48,423 bases of DNA from the NCBI GenBank assembly GCA_016869275.1, contig VGEO01000017.1:1-48423 (forward strand), given 5' to 3'. Of the stretch, positions 17,154 to 25,552 are shown piece after piece (the stretch's first letter is position 1; the number at the start of each line of letters is the position of its first letter). Origin of the DNA: Alphaproteobacteria bacterium. GTDB taxonomy: Bacteria > Pseudomonadota > Alphaproteobacteria > SHVV01. Position numbers and translations under genes: made by a program. Below the pieces are notes generated by a model. That model searched no databases. It was not told where the DNA came from and was given only the letters and a program-made list of their open reading frames with translations.

Positions 17154-17443
17154 GCACTTCCTCCGGTTTCACGTTTGCGGGAAATGTCGTTCGGGTGGGC
17201 GGTATAGTCCCGCCTGAGGCAGTACGAGTCAAATTATTGCGGAGCCGCGCACCTTCGGCCTGAAGGCGAGAGCGATTCGCGCTGCTCCGGCCTTCCGCGG
17301 CACGATAGAAGCGGGTTCGGACCTACCATGAGGACGTCCGGCTCGGAACGCTCGACAAGGTGACAGCCCCGTTTCTGGCGCGACGACCGTGGCCTATAGT
17401 GCCGGCGTACGTTACGCCCGACTCGAGGGGCTTGTTCGAATCC
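17154..17443. promoter_or_regulatory. divergent intergenic region with candidate -10 and shared GGTTCGGACC word
   Basis: These 290 bases separate amidohydrolase A and alpha/beta hydrolase 1. A TATAGT at 17395-17400 is a good -10 for the hydrolase, 43 bases before its ATG, though no clear -35 matches it. A second plus-strand TATAGT lies at 17203-17208. GGTTCGGACC at 17314-17323 recurs upstream of the PhyH gene (18393-18402), and GTTCGGACC upstream of alpha/beta hydrolase 2 (22985-22993). Confidence 0.35.
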
Positions 17444-18280
17444 ATGCAGGCAAAGTTCGTCGACGTCGCCGGGGTGAGGACGCGGTACTTGTATGCTGGC
17501 GCCGGCAACAAGAAGGCGCTGCTCCTCATTCACGGCAGCGGTCTCGCCGCCGAAAGCTGGATGCGCAACATCGATGCGCTCGGCGAACAGTTCGCGGTTT
17601 ACGCCCCCGACAATCTCGGCCACGGTTTCACCGACGCGATCGACCTTGGCGCGGGCATTCCGCAACCGCACACGGCCCGTCACCTCGCGCGGTTCATGGA
17701 GACGATCGGGATCGAACGGTATGCAGCCGCGGGCAGTTCCTATGGCGCCTTGATCGCCGGGCTGATGTACTTCGATCACCCCAACCGCTTGGAGCAATTG
17801 ATCCTGATCGGATCGAGTTCGGTATTCGACCGCGATGAGGTCTACCGCAAGGCTTTAGCCGGTGCCTATGCCAATGCGACCAGCGCGCTCGCCAACCCGA
17901 CCCTTGAAACGTGCCGCAAGCGTATGGCGAACGCCGTCTACGACGTGGCGTGCGTGCCTGAGGGCCTGCTGCTCATGCAACTGACCCAATATGCGCAACC
18001 CGATCGCCTCGACTTCTACATCCGCGCCAACCGCAACCGCTCCGAAGCGGCCGGAAAAGACGATGCGCGTATTCTCGGGAAACTCGAGCAAATCCACATC
18101 CCAACGCTGATCATCACCGGCAAACAAGACAAGCGCGCCGACTGGGAGGCGACCCAAGCCGGCGTTCGAAGAATCCCCCATGCGGAACTTCACCTCTTCG
18201 ACAAGTGCGGGCATCTCCCCTATCTCGAGCACCCGAACGAATTCAACGCGCTTGTCACCGAGTTCTTGCGCCGATTCTAG
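17444..18280 (+). CDS. alpha/beta hydrolase 1 (meta-cleavage-product-hydrolase-like)
   Basis: A 278-residue alpha/beta-fold hydrolase. The oxyanion region is LLIHGSG (28-33), the nucleophile S99 lies in AAGSSYGALIAG, and the acid D229 (TGKQDKR) and H257 (DKCGHLPYLEHP) complete the triad. The layout resembles carbon-carbon bond hydrolases such as BphD and DmpD, but esterases share it. It is roughly two-thirds identical by eye to the hydrolase at 23154, with no gaps through most of its length. The ATG at 17444 aligns with the start of that paralogue; the Shine-Dalgarno match is weak. Confidence 0.88.
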   Translation: MQAKFVDVAGVRTRYLYAGAGNKKALLLIHGSGLAAESWMRNIDALGEQFAVYAPDNLGHGFTDAIDLGAGIPQPHTARHLARFMETIGIERYAAAGSSYGALIAGLMYFDHPNRLEQLILIGSSSVFDRDEVYRKALAGAYANATSALANPTLETCRKRMANAVYDVACVPEGLLLMQLTQYAQPDRLDFYIRANRNRSEAAGKDDARILGKLEQIHIPTLIITGKQDKRADWEATQAGVRRIPHAELHLFDKCGHLPYLEHPNEFNALVTEFLRRF

Positions 18281-18411
18281 CGTGGGCAATCGACGTCAAT
18301 TGCGGAGTGAGTAACCGGCAACGCGGGACCGCGAACGTGAAGCCCCGACGGCCCTCCCACGAGTTCGCTCGAAATACCCTATGGTAACAACAGGTTCGGA
18401 CCACTAACATT

Positions 18412-18432
18412 CTGTCATGCTGTCATGCTGTC
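18412..18432 (+). repeat. short tandem repeat (8-bp unit CTGTCATG)
   Basis: CTGTCATG occurs twice in tandem, followed by a third partial CTGTC, 48 bases upstream of the PhyH start. It is in the promoter or leader region and could be a regulator site or replication slippage. Confidence 0.6.
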
Positions 18433-18480
18433 GGACGCGCCGGAAGCGGTCGCCCCGACCCCGACCCTGAGGGAGGCGTT

Positions 18481-19347
18481 ATGTTGCAAACCCTGGTCAG
18501 GCCCGTCACCGGCGCCGACGTTGCCGCCTACGAGCGCGACGGGGTCTTTTTGCTCAAGAACGCCTTCGCCCCTGAATGGGTCGAGCTGATGACCGGCTCG
18601 ATCGAAGAAGTCTTGGCGTCCCCGACGGAACGCGGCTCGAACCTGAGCGGAGAGGGCGTGCCGGGTCGGTTTGCCTATGACAACTACCTCTGGGTCACCA
18701 ACCGCGGTTTTCGCCGCCTCGCCTATGAGTCGCCGGCTGCAGAAATCGCGGCACGTTTCATGCGCTCGCAGCGCGTCAATCTGCTCTACGATTTCATTCT
18801 GGTGAAAGAGCCCTTCGCCGCTCAGGAAACGCGCTGGCATCAGGACGTTCCGGGCAACCCGTGCGAGGGTCGTCACACGCTTGGCATGTGGATCTCGGTC
18901 GATCACGTCACGAGGGAGTCAGGCGCCGTCGAGTGGGTGCGCGGCTCGCACAAATGGGGAAAACGCTTTGTCGCGACAACGACCGGTGACCCGAAGCGCC
19001 ACACGTTCTTGTCCGGCTACGGAAACGACATCGTTGACGATGATTCGGGCTCGTTCCCGATCCCCGACATGGCCAAGGAGCGCGCCAACTATGACATCGT
19101 GAGTTTCGAAACCGAGCCAGGGGATGCCATCATCGCAAGCCTTTGGCTGCTCCACGGCGCTCCCGGAAACAGCACCGCTCGACGCCGCCGCGCCGTCGGC
19201 TATCGCTTCACGGGCGATCAAGCGACGTATGCCGTGCGTACGGCGGCGCGAACCATCAGGCCGTATGCTGATCCCGGCCTGGCCCACGGCGAACCGTTCC
19301 CGAACGATCCGAATCACCCGGTATTCCCTCGACTGTGGCCGCGATAA
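18481..19347 (+). CDS. phytanoyl-CoA dioxygenase (PhyH) family oxygenase
   Basis: A 288-residue Fe(II)/2-oxoglutarate oxygenase. The iron triad is H120-x-D122 in RWHQDVPG and H225 in WLLHGAPGN. Arginines shortly after (about 234-237) can bind 2-oxoglutarate. Family members hydroxylate small acids, CoA esters or natural products; the substrate is not evident. An AGGGAGG site lies a few bases before the ATG. It follows alpha/beta hydrolase 1 after 200 bases, with the 8-bp tandem repeat and a GGTTCGGACC word between them, so it may have its own promoter. Confidence 0.88.
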   Translation: MLQTLVRPVTGADVAAYERDGVFLLKNAFAPEWVELMTGSIEEVLASPTERGSNLSGEGVPGRFAYDNYLWVTNRGFRRLAYESPAAEIAARFMRSQRVNLLYDFILVKEPFAAQETRWHQDVPGNPCEGRHTLGMWISVDHVTRESGAVEWVRGSHKWGKRFVATTTGDPKRHTFLSGYGNDIVDDDSGSFPIPDMAKERANYDIVSFETEPGDAIIASLWLLHGAPGNSTARRRRAVGYRFTGDQATYAVRTAARTIRPYADPGLAHGEPFPNDPNHPVFPRLWPR

Positions 19348-19574
19348 ACGATCGGTCCCTCCCGCCAGCGGCCACATCATCAACTGTCGCCCGGGACAGC
19401 TTCGGCGCTATCGGGAATCGATTCGTACCTACTTTCGCGCTTGTCGGCATCGCGATATCGTTGACTATCGAGTGCTGAGACCGCGGCCGGACCGGCGTTC
19501 TAGATAGTCAGTCCGAGCTGGCGGCTACCGAACGGTTGCGGCGCTCGCTGATACAACTTCAGGGAGGGACAATC

Positions 19575-20627
19575 GTGCGCATCAAACATCAGTTGTCGTT
19601 CTTGGTGATGTTGGGGAGCGGGCTCGCCTTCGCGGGCGACGTTTCCGCGGCATCGGTTTGCAAGGAGGGGGCCGCTCCCGAGACCAAGGAACTCGTCGTC
19701 ATGGCCGATTGGGTGCCGTGGGCCAATCAGATCCCGATTTTCATGGCTCAGAAGACCGGGCTGTACGAGAAAGCCGGACTGACGGTCGACTTAAAATCGC
19801 CGCCCAATCCCGCCGATCCGATCAAACTGGTGGCGATGAAGCGGGTCCATATCAGCTTCACCTACCCGCCCGAGATCATGTCGGCGCAGGAAAACACGAT
19901 TCCGGTCGTCTCGATCGCGGCGCTCATCCACCAGGCGTCCGAGGGTTACATCTTCTTGACCGAGAGCGGTGTGAAGACCTTGCAAGACCTCAGGGGCAAG
20001 AAAATCGTCGGTAACAATAACCCGACCGGCAAGGCGATCATCCAAACCGTGCTCAAGTCGGCGGGAATGACGCTCAAGGATGTCGAGTACATGGACACCG
20101 GCGTTGCTGGCCAGCAATTCCTGTTGGCAAAAAAGGTAGACGCTTTCCACGGCACCTCATGGGGCACAATGAAAGTGGTTGATCGCAAACTAAAGGAAGA
20201 GGGCCGTGCACCAGCCGGTATCTTCAAGTTTGCCGATCACGGCGTTCCACCGTTTCCGTTTCTCGTCCTAGCGGCGAACCAGTCGTGGGCCAAAGAGAAC
20301 CCACAGACCGTTTGCGCATTCTTGAAGGCGACCGTTCAAGGCCTGCAAACGGCTTGGAACGACCCGGAGCCGGCCAACCAGTGGCTCCAGGCGGCGCGGC
20401 CGGGCGTCATGACGCTGGAAGATCATCGCGACCGGTGGGAAGCAATGCGGCCGCTGTGGGCGGACAAGACAGGTCGTATTTTCGTTCAGGATGCGGCGGT
20501 GTGGAAAACGACGCAGGATTGGGCGCTCGAGTACGGCATCGTTCGCCAGCCGGTTGGTCCCGCGACCGATTACTTCACCAACGACTACATCGCCGAGAGC
20601 GTCGCGGCCGTCAGACTGGCTCGGTAG
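19575..20627 (+). CDS. NMT1/SsuA-type ABC transporter substrate-binding protein
   Basis: A 350-residue periplasmic binding protein of the nitrate/sulfonate/taurine/pyrimidine-precursor class. It has a signal peptide ending near AGDVSAAS, then ADWVPWANQIPIFMAQKTGLYEKAGL, the typical first lobe, and GVKTLQDLRGKKIVGNN. The GTG start at 19575 is chosen because AGGGAGGG precedes it by six bases. No ATPase or permease gene accompanies it, which is unusual. It is followed by a strong terminator, so transcription of this run ends here. Confidence 0.9.
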   Translation: MRIKHQLSFLVMLGSGLAFAGDVSAASVCKEGAAPETKELVVMADWVPWANQIPIFMAQKTGLYEKAGLTVDLKSPPNPADPIKLVAMKRVHISFTYPPEIMSAQENTIPVVSIAALIHQASEGYIFLTESGVKTLQDLRGKKIVGNNNPTGKAIIQTVLKSAGMTLKDVEYMDTGVAGQQFLLAKKVDAFHGTSWGTMKVVDRKLKEEGRAPAGIFKFADHGVPPFPFLVLAANQSWAKENPQTVCAFLKATVQGLQTAWNDPEPANQWLQAARPGVMTLEDHRDRWEAMRPLWADKTGRIFVQDAAVWKTTQDWALEYGIVRQPVGPATDYFTNDYIAESVAAVRLAR

Positions 20628-20667
20628 CCGTCGGACTGCCTCGGTAAACGTATGGCGTTTCGATTTT

Positions 20668-20698
20668 GACCCTTCCCCGAAAGGGGAAGGGTCTTTCT
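20668..20698 (+). terminator. Rho-independent terminator
   Basis: GACCCTTCCCC (20668-20678), loop GAAA, and GGGGAAGGGTC (20683-20693) form a perfect 11-bp stem with a stable tetraloop, followed by TTTCT. It stands 41 bases after the NMT1-type gene, between convergent genes. On the other strand the tail would be AAAA, so it should act on plus-strand transcripts only. Confidence 0.85.
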
Positions 20699-20756
20699 AA
20701 GCGGCTCGATCGGGACTACCGTTTCGACCGCGTTGAAATTAGTCGGATCCCAGCGG

Positions 20757-21893
20757 CTATGACGGGTAGTCGGCCCCGTGAAGAGCTTCCCAAACCATCC
20801 GCTGGAAGTGGTGCGTTGCGTGTTCGCTCCGCCAGGAGTGATCCGCATCGACCATGAGGCGGCCCTGACGGTAGCCGCGTGCCTTGCACCCCTGCTGCTG
20901 GAGTTCCATCGCGCTGATGTCTTGAGGGTTCGCGACATCGCGGAACCGGTTGAACGCAGCGACCTCCGCCTCGGTCGGCACCTCGTTCAAGCTGAAATTG
21001 TCGACGTACTCGAACGAGGTTTCGGGATCGTTGGGCCAGGCACTGAAGACTTTGAAGTTGGCGACTCCCCAGTGCGAGATGAACAGATAGTTCGGCCACA
21101 GGTACCAGATGTTCGACTTCTGCTGCGGTTGGTCCGGCTCGAGCCGGTAGGCCTTGTCCAGCCCCTGGTTGTCGATGTCGGAACGAACGGTTTGCCGGTG
21201 CCGTTGCCAAATCCCGTACTCGAACGACTCGCGCTTGGTCCAATCGACCGTCCGCGTTACTTCGGGATGGAGGTGCGGGCAGTGATAGCACTCGAGTTGA
21301 TCGAGGATGAACTTCCAGTTCGCCTTGATCGAGAAACGGTCGCGGCGGGCAAACTTCATCCGATCGAAGCCCTTCACCGTCGCTCGAACCTGATCCTCGA
21401 GCCCCACGGTCTGACTGCGGAGTGACGGCGCGGTATCGTCGAGGTTGACGAAAACCATATTCAGCAGCGTCTCAACCTGAATCGGCACCAGACTGAAGTC
21501 TTCGAGTTTGAATCCGGCGACGTTTTCGGCGTTTCCGGCGGCACGAAGCCTGCCGTCCGTATCGTAAGACCAAGCGTGGAAGGGGCAGGTGAAGATGGTC
21601 TTCGAACCTTTTCCTTCGGCGAGGATGTGGCCCCGATGCATACAGACGTTGTAAAACGCCCGCAATTCGCCGGACTTGTCGCGAACGACAAACACCTTTT
21701 GATCGAGAATGTCGGCGGTGATGTAATCGCCTGGCTTGGCCAAGTCGTGCACGTAACCGACGAGTTGCCAGGTCTTGAACCAGATCGCTTCGCGCTCGCG
21801 CTCGAAAATCGCGGGATCGTAGTAGTAACTCGCGGGCAACGTTCCCGATAACTCGGGCTCGCGGCGAAAACGCTGGGTCGAGGCTTCTACCAT
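20757..21893 (-). CDS. Rieske non-heme iron oxygenase, alpha subunit 1
   Basis: A 378-residue oxygenase. The Rieske ligands are C84 and H86 (CMHRGH) and C103 and H106 (CPFH). The catalytic domain has H204 and H209 in ECYHCPHLHPE after NWKFILDQ. A later acidic residue, probably in NPQDISAMELQQ, completes the iron site. It is similar to monooxygenase- or demethylase-type alpha subunits. It lies 10 bases after the VOC gene and is co-transcribed with it. No beta subunit, ferredoxin or reductase is adjacent. It is a close paralogue of the protein at 25553; the shared segment RAFYNVCMHRGH continues into matching sequence on both sides. Confidence 0.93.
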   Translation of the reverse strand: MVEASTQRFRREPELSGTLPASYYYDPAIFEREREAIWFKTWQLVGYVHDLAKPGDYITADILDQKVFVVRDKSGELRAFYNVCMHRGHILAEGKGSKTIFTCPFHAWSYDTDGRLRAAGNAENVAGFKLEDFSLVPIQVETLLNMVFVNLDDTAPSLRSQTVGLEDQVRATVKGFDRMKFARRDRFSIKANWKFILDQLECYHCPHLHPEVTRTVDWTKRESFEYGIWQRHRQTVRSDIDNQGLDKAYRLEPDQPQQKSNIWYLWPNYLFISHWGVANFKVFSAWPNDPETSFEYVDNFSLNEVPTEAEVAAFNRFRDVANPQDISAMELQQQGCKARGYRQGRLMVDADHSWRSEHATHHFQRMVWEALHGADYPS

Positions 21894-21903
21894 CGCTTTG
21901 CCG

Positions 21904-22926
21904 TTAAACCAGGAACGGCCGCTCGTTCGGAACCGCTTTGACCACGGCATCGAACATCGGCGCTCCCAGCGTGTAGAACTCGCACAGAGCTCCGTCCGGG
22001 TCGCGTATGTAAAAGCTCCGCTTCAGGGGGCTGTCGATCCGCCGTTCGACCGTGCGACCGCTGCGAGTCAGGCGCTCAATAGCGGCGGACAGTTCGCTCT
22101 CGCCCGCCAGCTTGAAGCCGTAGTGATGGACGGCCGGCATCGCACCGTCGCTCTGCCGGAACAGTGCAACGTCGAAATGATAGTCGGGAGCCGATCCGGC
22201 CAGGCATACGAAATCGGACTCGGGCGACTCGTAGACCGGGCGAAGCCCATGAACGCCGCTGTAGTAGGCGACCATCGCCTCATAGTCGCGGGTCATCAGG
22301 ACCGTGTGAGTGAACCCCTCGGGGTGAATCGAGGAATTCGGCACGCGTCGGATGACAGGGGTCGGATCGTAGAAGCGCTCGGTCGTCGTCGCCGATGTCT
22401 CCGGTCGCCATGACCCGGTTACCTGCCGGCCCGCTTCTCCGGCGAAAAAGCCCCGCCAATCTCGGATGGTATCGGCGTAAATCTCGTGCAGGAATCCATC
22501 GGGATCAAGCAGGTAGACGCTTTTCGACAGTTGATGATCGACGCAGCGGTGAACCATGTGGCCGCCCGCCGTCAACCGACCATAGGCGGCGACCAGATCC
22601 GACAGATTTTCCATCTCCCAGCCGAGGTGGTTGAGGCCGGGGTTCGCCGCTCGCCCGTGGGAGGGAAGGGGTTCCCCATCGTTTCCCAATTTCGCCGCCG
22701 TCGTCGTTTGGACGAGGCCGAGATCGTGGTGGGTCCGGCCGTTGGACACGAAACCCGCTTTGCTGCGGTCGATCCAATACACCTCCTCGAGTCCGACGAC
22801 ATCTCGATAGAACGCGAGCGACCGCTTCGCGTCCGAAACGAAAACGTTCGCGTGACCTAGTCGTCGCGGCGAGAACTGCACCTGCGGAAACGACATGTCA
22901 AATGATGGAGCTTCTTGAATCGCCAT
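21904..22926 (-). CDS. two-domain VOC-superfamily protein (extradiol dioxygenase-like)
   Basis: A 340-residue protein made of two vicinal-oxygen-chelate units. In the first, metal-site residues would be H in LGHANVFVSD, H in LNHLGWEM and E in LHEIYADT. In the second, H in FTHTVLMTRD, HHYGFKL and E in LCEFYTLG occupy the same places, so the second unit may also keep a metal set. Type I extradiol dioxygenases have this layout with only one active unit. With a Rieske gene 10 bases downstream and a hydrolase divergent, ring cleavage is the natural inference. A non-dioxygenase VOC activity is not excluded. Confidence 0.85.
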   Translation of the reverse strand: MAIQEAPSFDMSFPQVQFSPRRLGHANVFVSDAKRSLAFYRDVVGLEEVYWIDRSKAGFVSNGRTHHDLGLVQTTTAAKLGNDGEPLPSHGRAANPGLNHLGWEMENLSDLVAAYGRLTAGGHMVHRCVDHQLSKSVYLLDPDGFLHEIYADTIRDWRGFFAGEAGRQVTGSWRPETSATTTERFYDPTPVIRRVPNSSIHPEGFTHTVLMTRDYEAMVAYYSGVHGLRPVYESPESDFVCLAGSAPDYHFDVALFRQSDGAMPAVHHYGFKLAGESELSAAIERLTRSGRTVERRIDSPLKRSFYIRDPDGALCEFYTLGAPMFDAVVKAVPNERPFLV

Positions 22927-23153
22927 TGATCCCTGCCACCGGTAGTGATTTCGATTCGCCTCTGCGTCCGATCAAACATCAGGCGTTCGGACCGTGGATG
23001 GTATCCGAAAACCCGGCGTAGCGCGAGCGAACGGCTCCCTTGGTGCCGTTCGTCGCGGCCGCGTCTCATGATTCCGCTCCGTCAACCCGGAGGTATGGGG
23101 TCTTTGTCCGGAGAGCAGCAATCGATAGACTCTGATTGCCAAGGGGGAAATCA
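22927..23153. promoter_or_regulatory. divergent control region of the catabolic block
   Basis: These 227 bases separate the VOC-Rieske pair (minus strand) from the seven-gene plus-strand run. They hold GTTCGGACC at 22985-22993, shared with two other upstream regions. The ribosome-binding site AAGGGGG lies just before the ATG at 23154. No confident -35/-10 pair was found. Confidence 0.35.
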
Positions 23154-23987
23154 ATGCGTGCCAAGTTCATCGACATCGACGGGATCCGTACCCGGTATCT
23201 TTACGAGGGCGAGGCCAACGAGCGCGCGCTATTGTTAATTCACGGCGGCGGCGTGTCGGCCGACACGTGGCTGTTCAATATCGATGCGCTCGCCAAGACG
23301 TTTGCCGTCTATGCCCCGGACAACATCGGGCACGGGTTCACCGCCTCGATCGAACTCGGCGGAGATCTACCGCAGCCGCATACCACACGGCATCTTGCGA
23401 GATTCATGGAGGTACTCGGCATCGAGCGCTACGCCGTCGCCGGCAGCTCTTATGGCGCGTTGATTGCGGCGCTACTCTATTTCGAGCACCCGAAGCGCGT
23501 CGAGAAGCTGATCCTGATCGGCAGCAGTTCGGTATTTGACAGCGATGAAAACAACAAAAAGGCGCTCCAAGGTGCCTACGACAACGCCGCCAAGGCGATC
23601 GGCAGCCCGGACCTGGCCGCCTGTCGACAGCGGATGAACAACGCCGTGTTCGATCCTAGTTGCGTGCCGGAAAGTTTGTTGATCATGCAGCTGACGCAGT
23701 ACGCACAGCCGGACCGGGTCGAATTCTACGTGAAGGCGAACCGCAATCGGGTCAATGCCAAAGGACCTATGCAATATCGTGTCGTCGATCGGCTCGAGCA
23801 GATCCAAGTTCCGACGCTCGTCATTACTGGGAAGCAGGACAAGCGGACCGATTGGGAGAACACCGAGCGGGCGGTTAGGCGTCTCCCCAAAGGACAAGCG
23901 CAGACCATCGATCGGTGCGGGCACCTTCCCTATATCGAGCACCCGCAAGTCTTCAACAGCTTGGTCGGGAATTTCCTGTCGTCTTAA
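23154..23987 (+). CDS. alpha/beta hydrolase 2 (meta-cleavage-product-hydrolase-like)
   Basis: A 277-residue hydrolase with the triad S99 (AVAGSSYGALIAA), D229 (TGKQDKRTDW) and H257 (DRCGHLPYIEHP), and oxyanion segment LLIHGGG. It is the paralogue of the hydrolase at 17444, with identical triad positions. The ATG is preceded by AAGGGGGAAATCA. It opens the run that continues with amidase, Rieske, MmgE/PrpD, flavoprotein, PrpF and flavoprotein. Next to an extradiol-type VOC protein, hydrolysis of a ring-cleavage product is the likeliest role, by inference. Confidence 0.88.
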   Translation: MRAKFIDIDGIRTRYLYEGEANERALLLIHGGGVSADTWLFNIDALAKTFAVYAPDNIGHGFTASIELGGDLPQPHTTRHLARFMEVLGIERYAVAGSSYGALIAALLYFEHPKRVEKLILIGSSSVFDSDENNKKALQGAYDNAAKAIGSPDLAACRQRMNNAVFDPSCVPESLLIMQLTQYAQPDRVEFYVKANRNRVNAKGPMQYRVVDRLEQIQVPTLVITGKQDKRTDWENTERAVRRLPKGQAQTIDRCGHLPYIEHPQVFNSLVGNFLSS

Positions 23988-24059
23988 GAAGAAGATCTCG
24001 ATTCGAGCGCCGACGCGAAGGTTGCGCGAACGCGCGTTGAACTTCTAGGGGGAAACTTG

Positions 24060-25463
24060 ATGACAGGCGATCTCGTCCACTGGCCGGTATGCAAGCTCAT
24101 CGGCGCTTATCGGCGGAAAAAAGCGTCGCCGGTTGAAGTCATGCGGGCGGTGCTGGCGCGCATCGACCGGCTCAACGGCAAGGTCAACGCGATCTGCCAC
24201 CTCGATCGCGACGGTGCAATCAAAGCGGCAAAACAGTCGGAGCGACGCTGGGCCAAGGGCCGGCCGCTCGGACCCCTCGACGGCATCCCCGTCACGGCCA
24301 AGGATACGCTCCACATCAAGGGCATGCCGACGCGGTGGGGCTCGCCGCTCTCCGACCCGGCGCCGCAAACCGAGGATTCGGCGGCGCTGGCGCGGCTGCG
24401 CGAGTCGGGCGCGATTCTATTCGGCAAGAACACGTGCCCCGAGTACGGTACCGGCCCGGTCACGATCAATCCGCTCACCGGCATTACGCGCAACCCTTGG
24501 AATCTGACGCGGACGTCAGGCGGCTCGTCGGGTGGCGCGGCATCGGCGGTCGCGGCCGGATTCGGCCCGATGGCGATCGGCACCGATGCTGGCGGTTCGA
24601 TCCGCATTCCCTGCTCGTTCACCGGGTTGGTCGGCCTCAAGACAACGCTCGGACTGGTTCCGGTTTACCCGCCGATGGTCGCGCCGTTGCTCTCGACCAC
24701 CGGTTCGATCACCCGCACCGTCGACGACGCGGCGTATATCCTCAACGTGATCAAACGCCGCGATGGCCGCGACTTCCAGGAGTTGCCGCCGACCGCCGAC
24801 GACTACGGCAAAGGCATCGGCAAGGGCGTCAAGGGACTGCGCGTCGCCTTCAGCCTGACGCTCGGCTACGCCGCCAAAGTCGATGATGAGGTCGCCAAGA
24901 TCGTCACCGAAGCGGCGTACTCGTTCCGAAAGCTCGGCGCGCGCGTCGAAGACCGGGACCCCGGCTTCGAGAATCCGAACGCGATCGTTCGCACCTTCGT
25001 CAATGTCGGTATCGCCTACCGCACGCGCCATGGTCACGGCCAAATGGCAAGCATGGGCGAGAATCTCAAGACCAGCGTCGAGGCCGGGCTCAAGGCCAGC
25101 GCCATCGACTACGCCACCGCGTTCGATCAGCGCGCGAAATTGCATGCCCACATGGCGGCATTCCACGAAAAGTACGACCTCCTGATGACGCCGACGCTCG
25201 CGGTTGCGGCGTTCCCGGCCGAGCGCTGGTTCCCGGAAGAGTTCGCACAGTTCAACAACATCCGAGCATGGTTGCCGTTCACCAATCCGTTTTCACTGTC
25301 GCAACAGCCAGCGATCACGATTCCATGCGGGTTCACTCGCGAGGGGTTGCCGGTCGGACTGCAGATCGTCGGTGCAAAGTATGCCGATGCGCTCGTATTG
25401 CGGGCCGCCAAGGCTTATGAATCGGCCAACGATTGGAAAGACCGCCGCCCGGCGCTCGATTGA
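24060..25463 (+). CDS. amidase signature family hydrolase
   Basis: A 467-residue amidase. The Ser-cisSer-Lys triad is K81 (PVTAKDTLHIKG), S156 in SGGSSGGAASAVAAG and S180 in IGTDAGGSIRIP. Amidases hydrolyse carboxamides to acids and ammonia. The ATG at 24060 follows TTG at 24057; GGGGGAAACTTG places the ribosome-binding site correctly for the ATG. It begins 72 bases after alpha/beta hydrolase 2 and is in the same transcript by context. Its presence suggests the substrate of the cluster, or an intermediate, carries an amide. Confidence 0.93.
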   Translation: MTGDLVHWPVCKLIGAYRRKKASPVEVMRAVLARIDRLNGKVNAICHLDRDGAIKAAKQSERRWAKGRPLGPLDGIPVTAKDTLHIKGMPTRWGSPLSDPAPQTEDSAALARLRESGAILFGKNTCPEYGTGPVTINPLTGITRNPWNLTRTSGGSSGGAASAVAAGFGPMAIGTDAGGSIRIPCSFTGLVGLKTTLGLVPVYPPMVAPLLSTTGSITRTVDDAAYILNVIKRRDGRDFQELPPTADDYGKGIGKGVKGLRVAFSLTLGYAAKVDDEVAKIVTEAAYSFRKLGARVEDRDPGFENPNAIVRTFVNVGIAYRTRHGHGQMASMGENLKTSVEAGLKASAIDYATAFDQRAKLHAHMAAFHEKYDLLMTPTLAVAAFPAERWFPEEFAQFNNIRAWLPFTNPFSLSQQPAITIPCGFTREGLPVGLQIVGAKYADALVLRAAKAYESANDWKDRRPALD

Positions 25464-25552
25464 TCGCCGCGCTGCCTTCGCGCCCAATGCGCGGCCGTCG
25501 ACCGGGCGGCGGCCCAGACCTAAGGATGCAACGACCAGACGTGAGGACTCCG

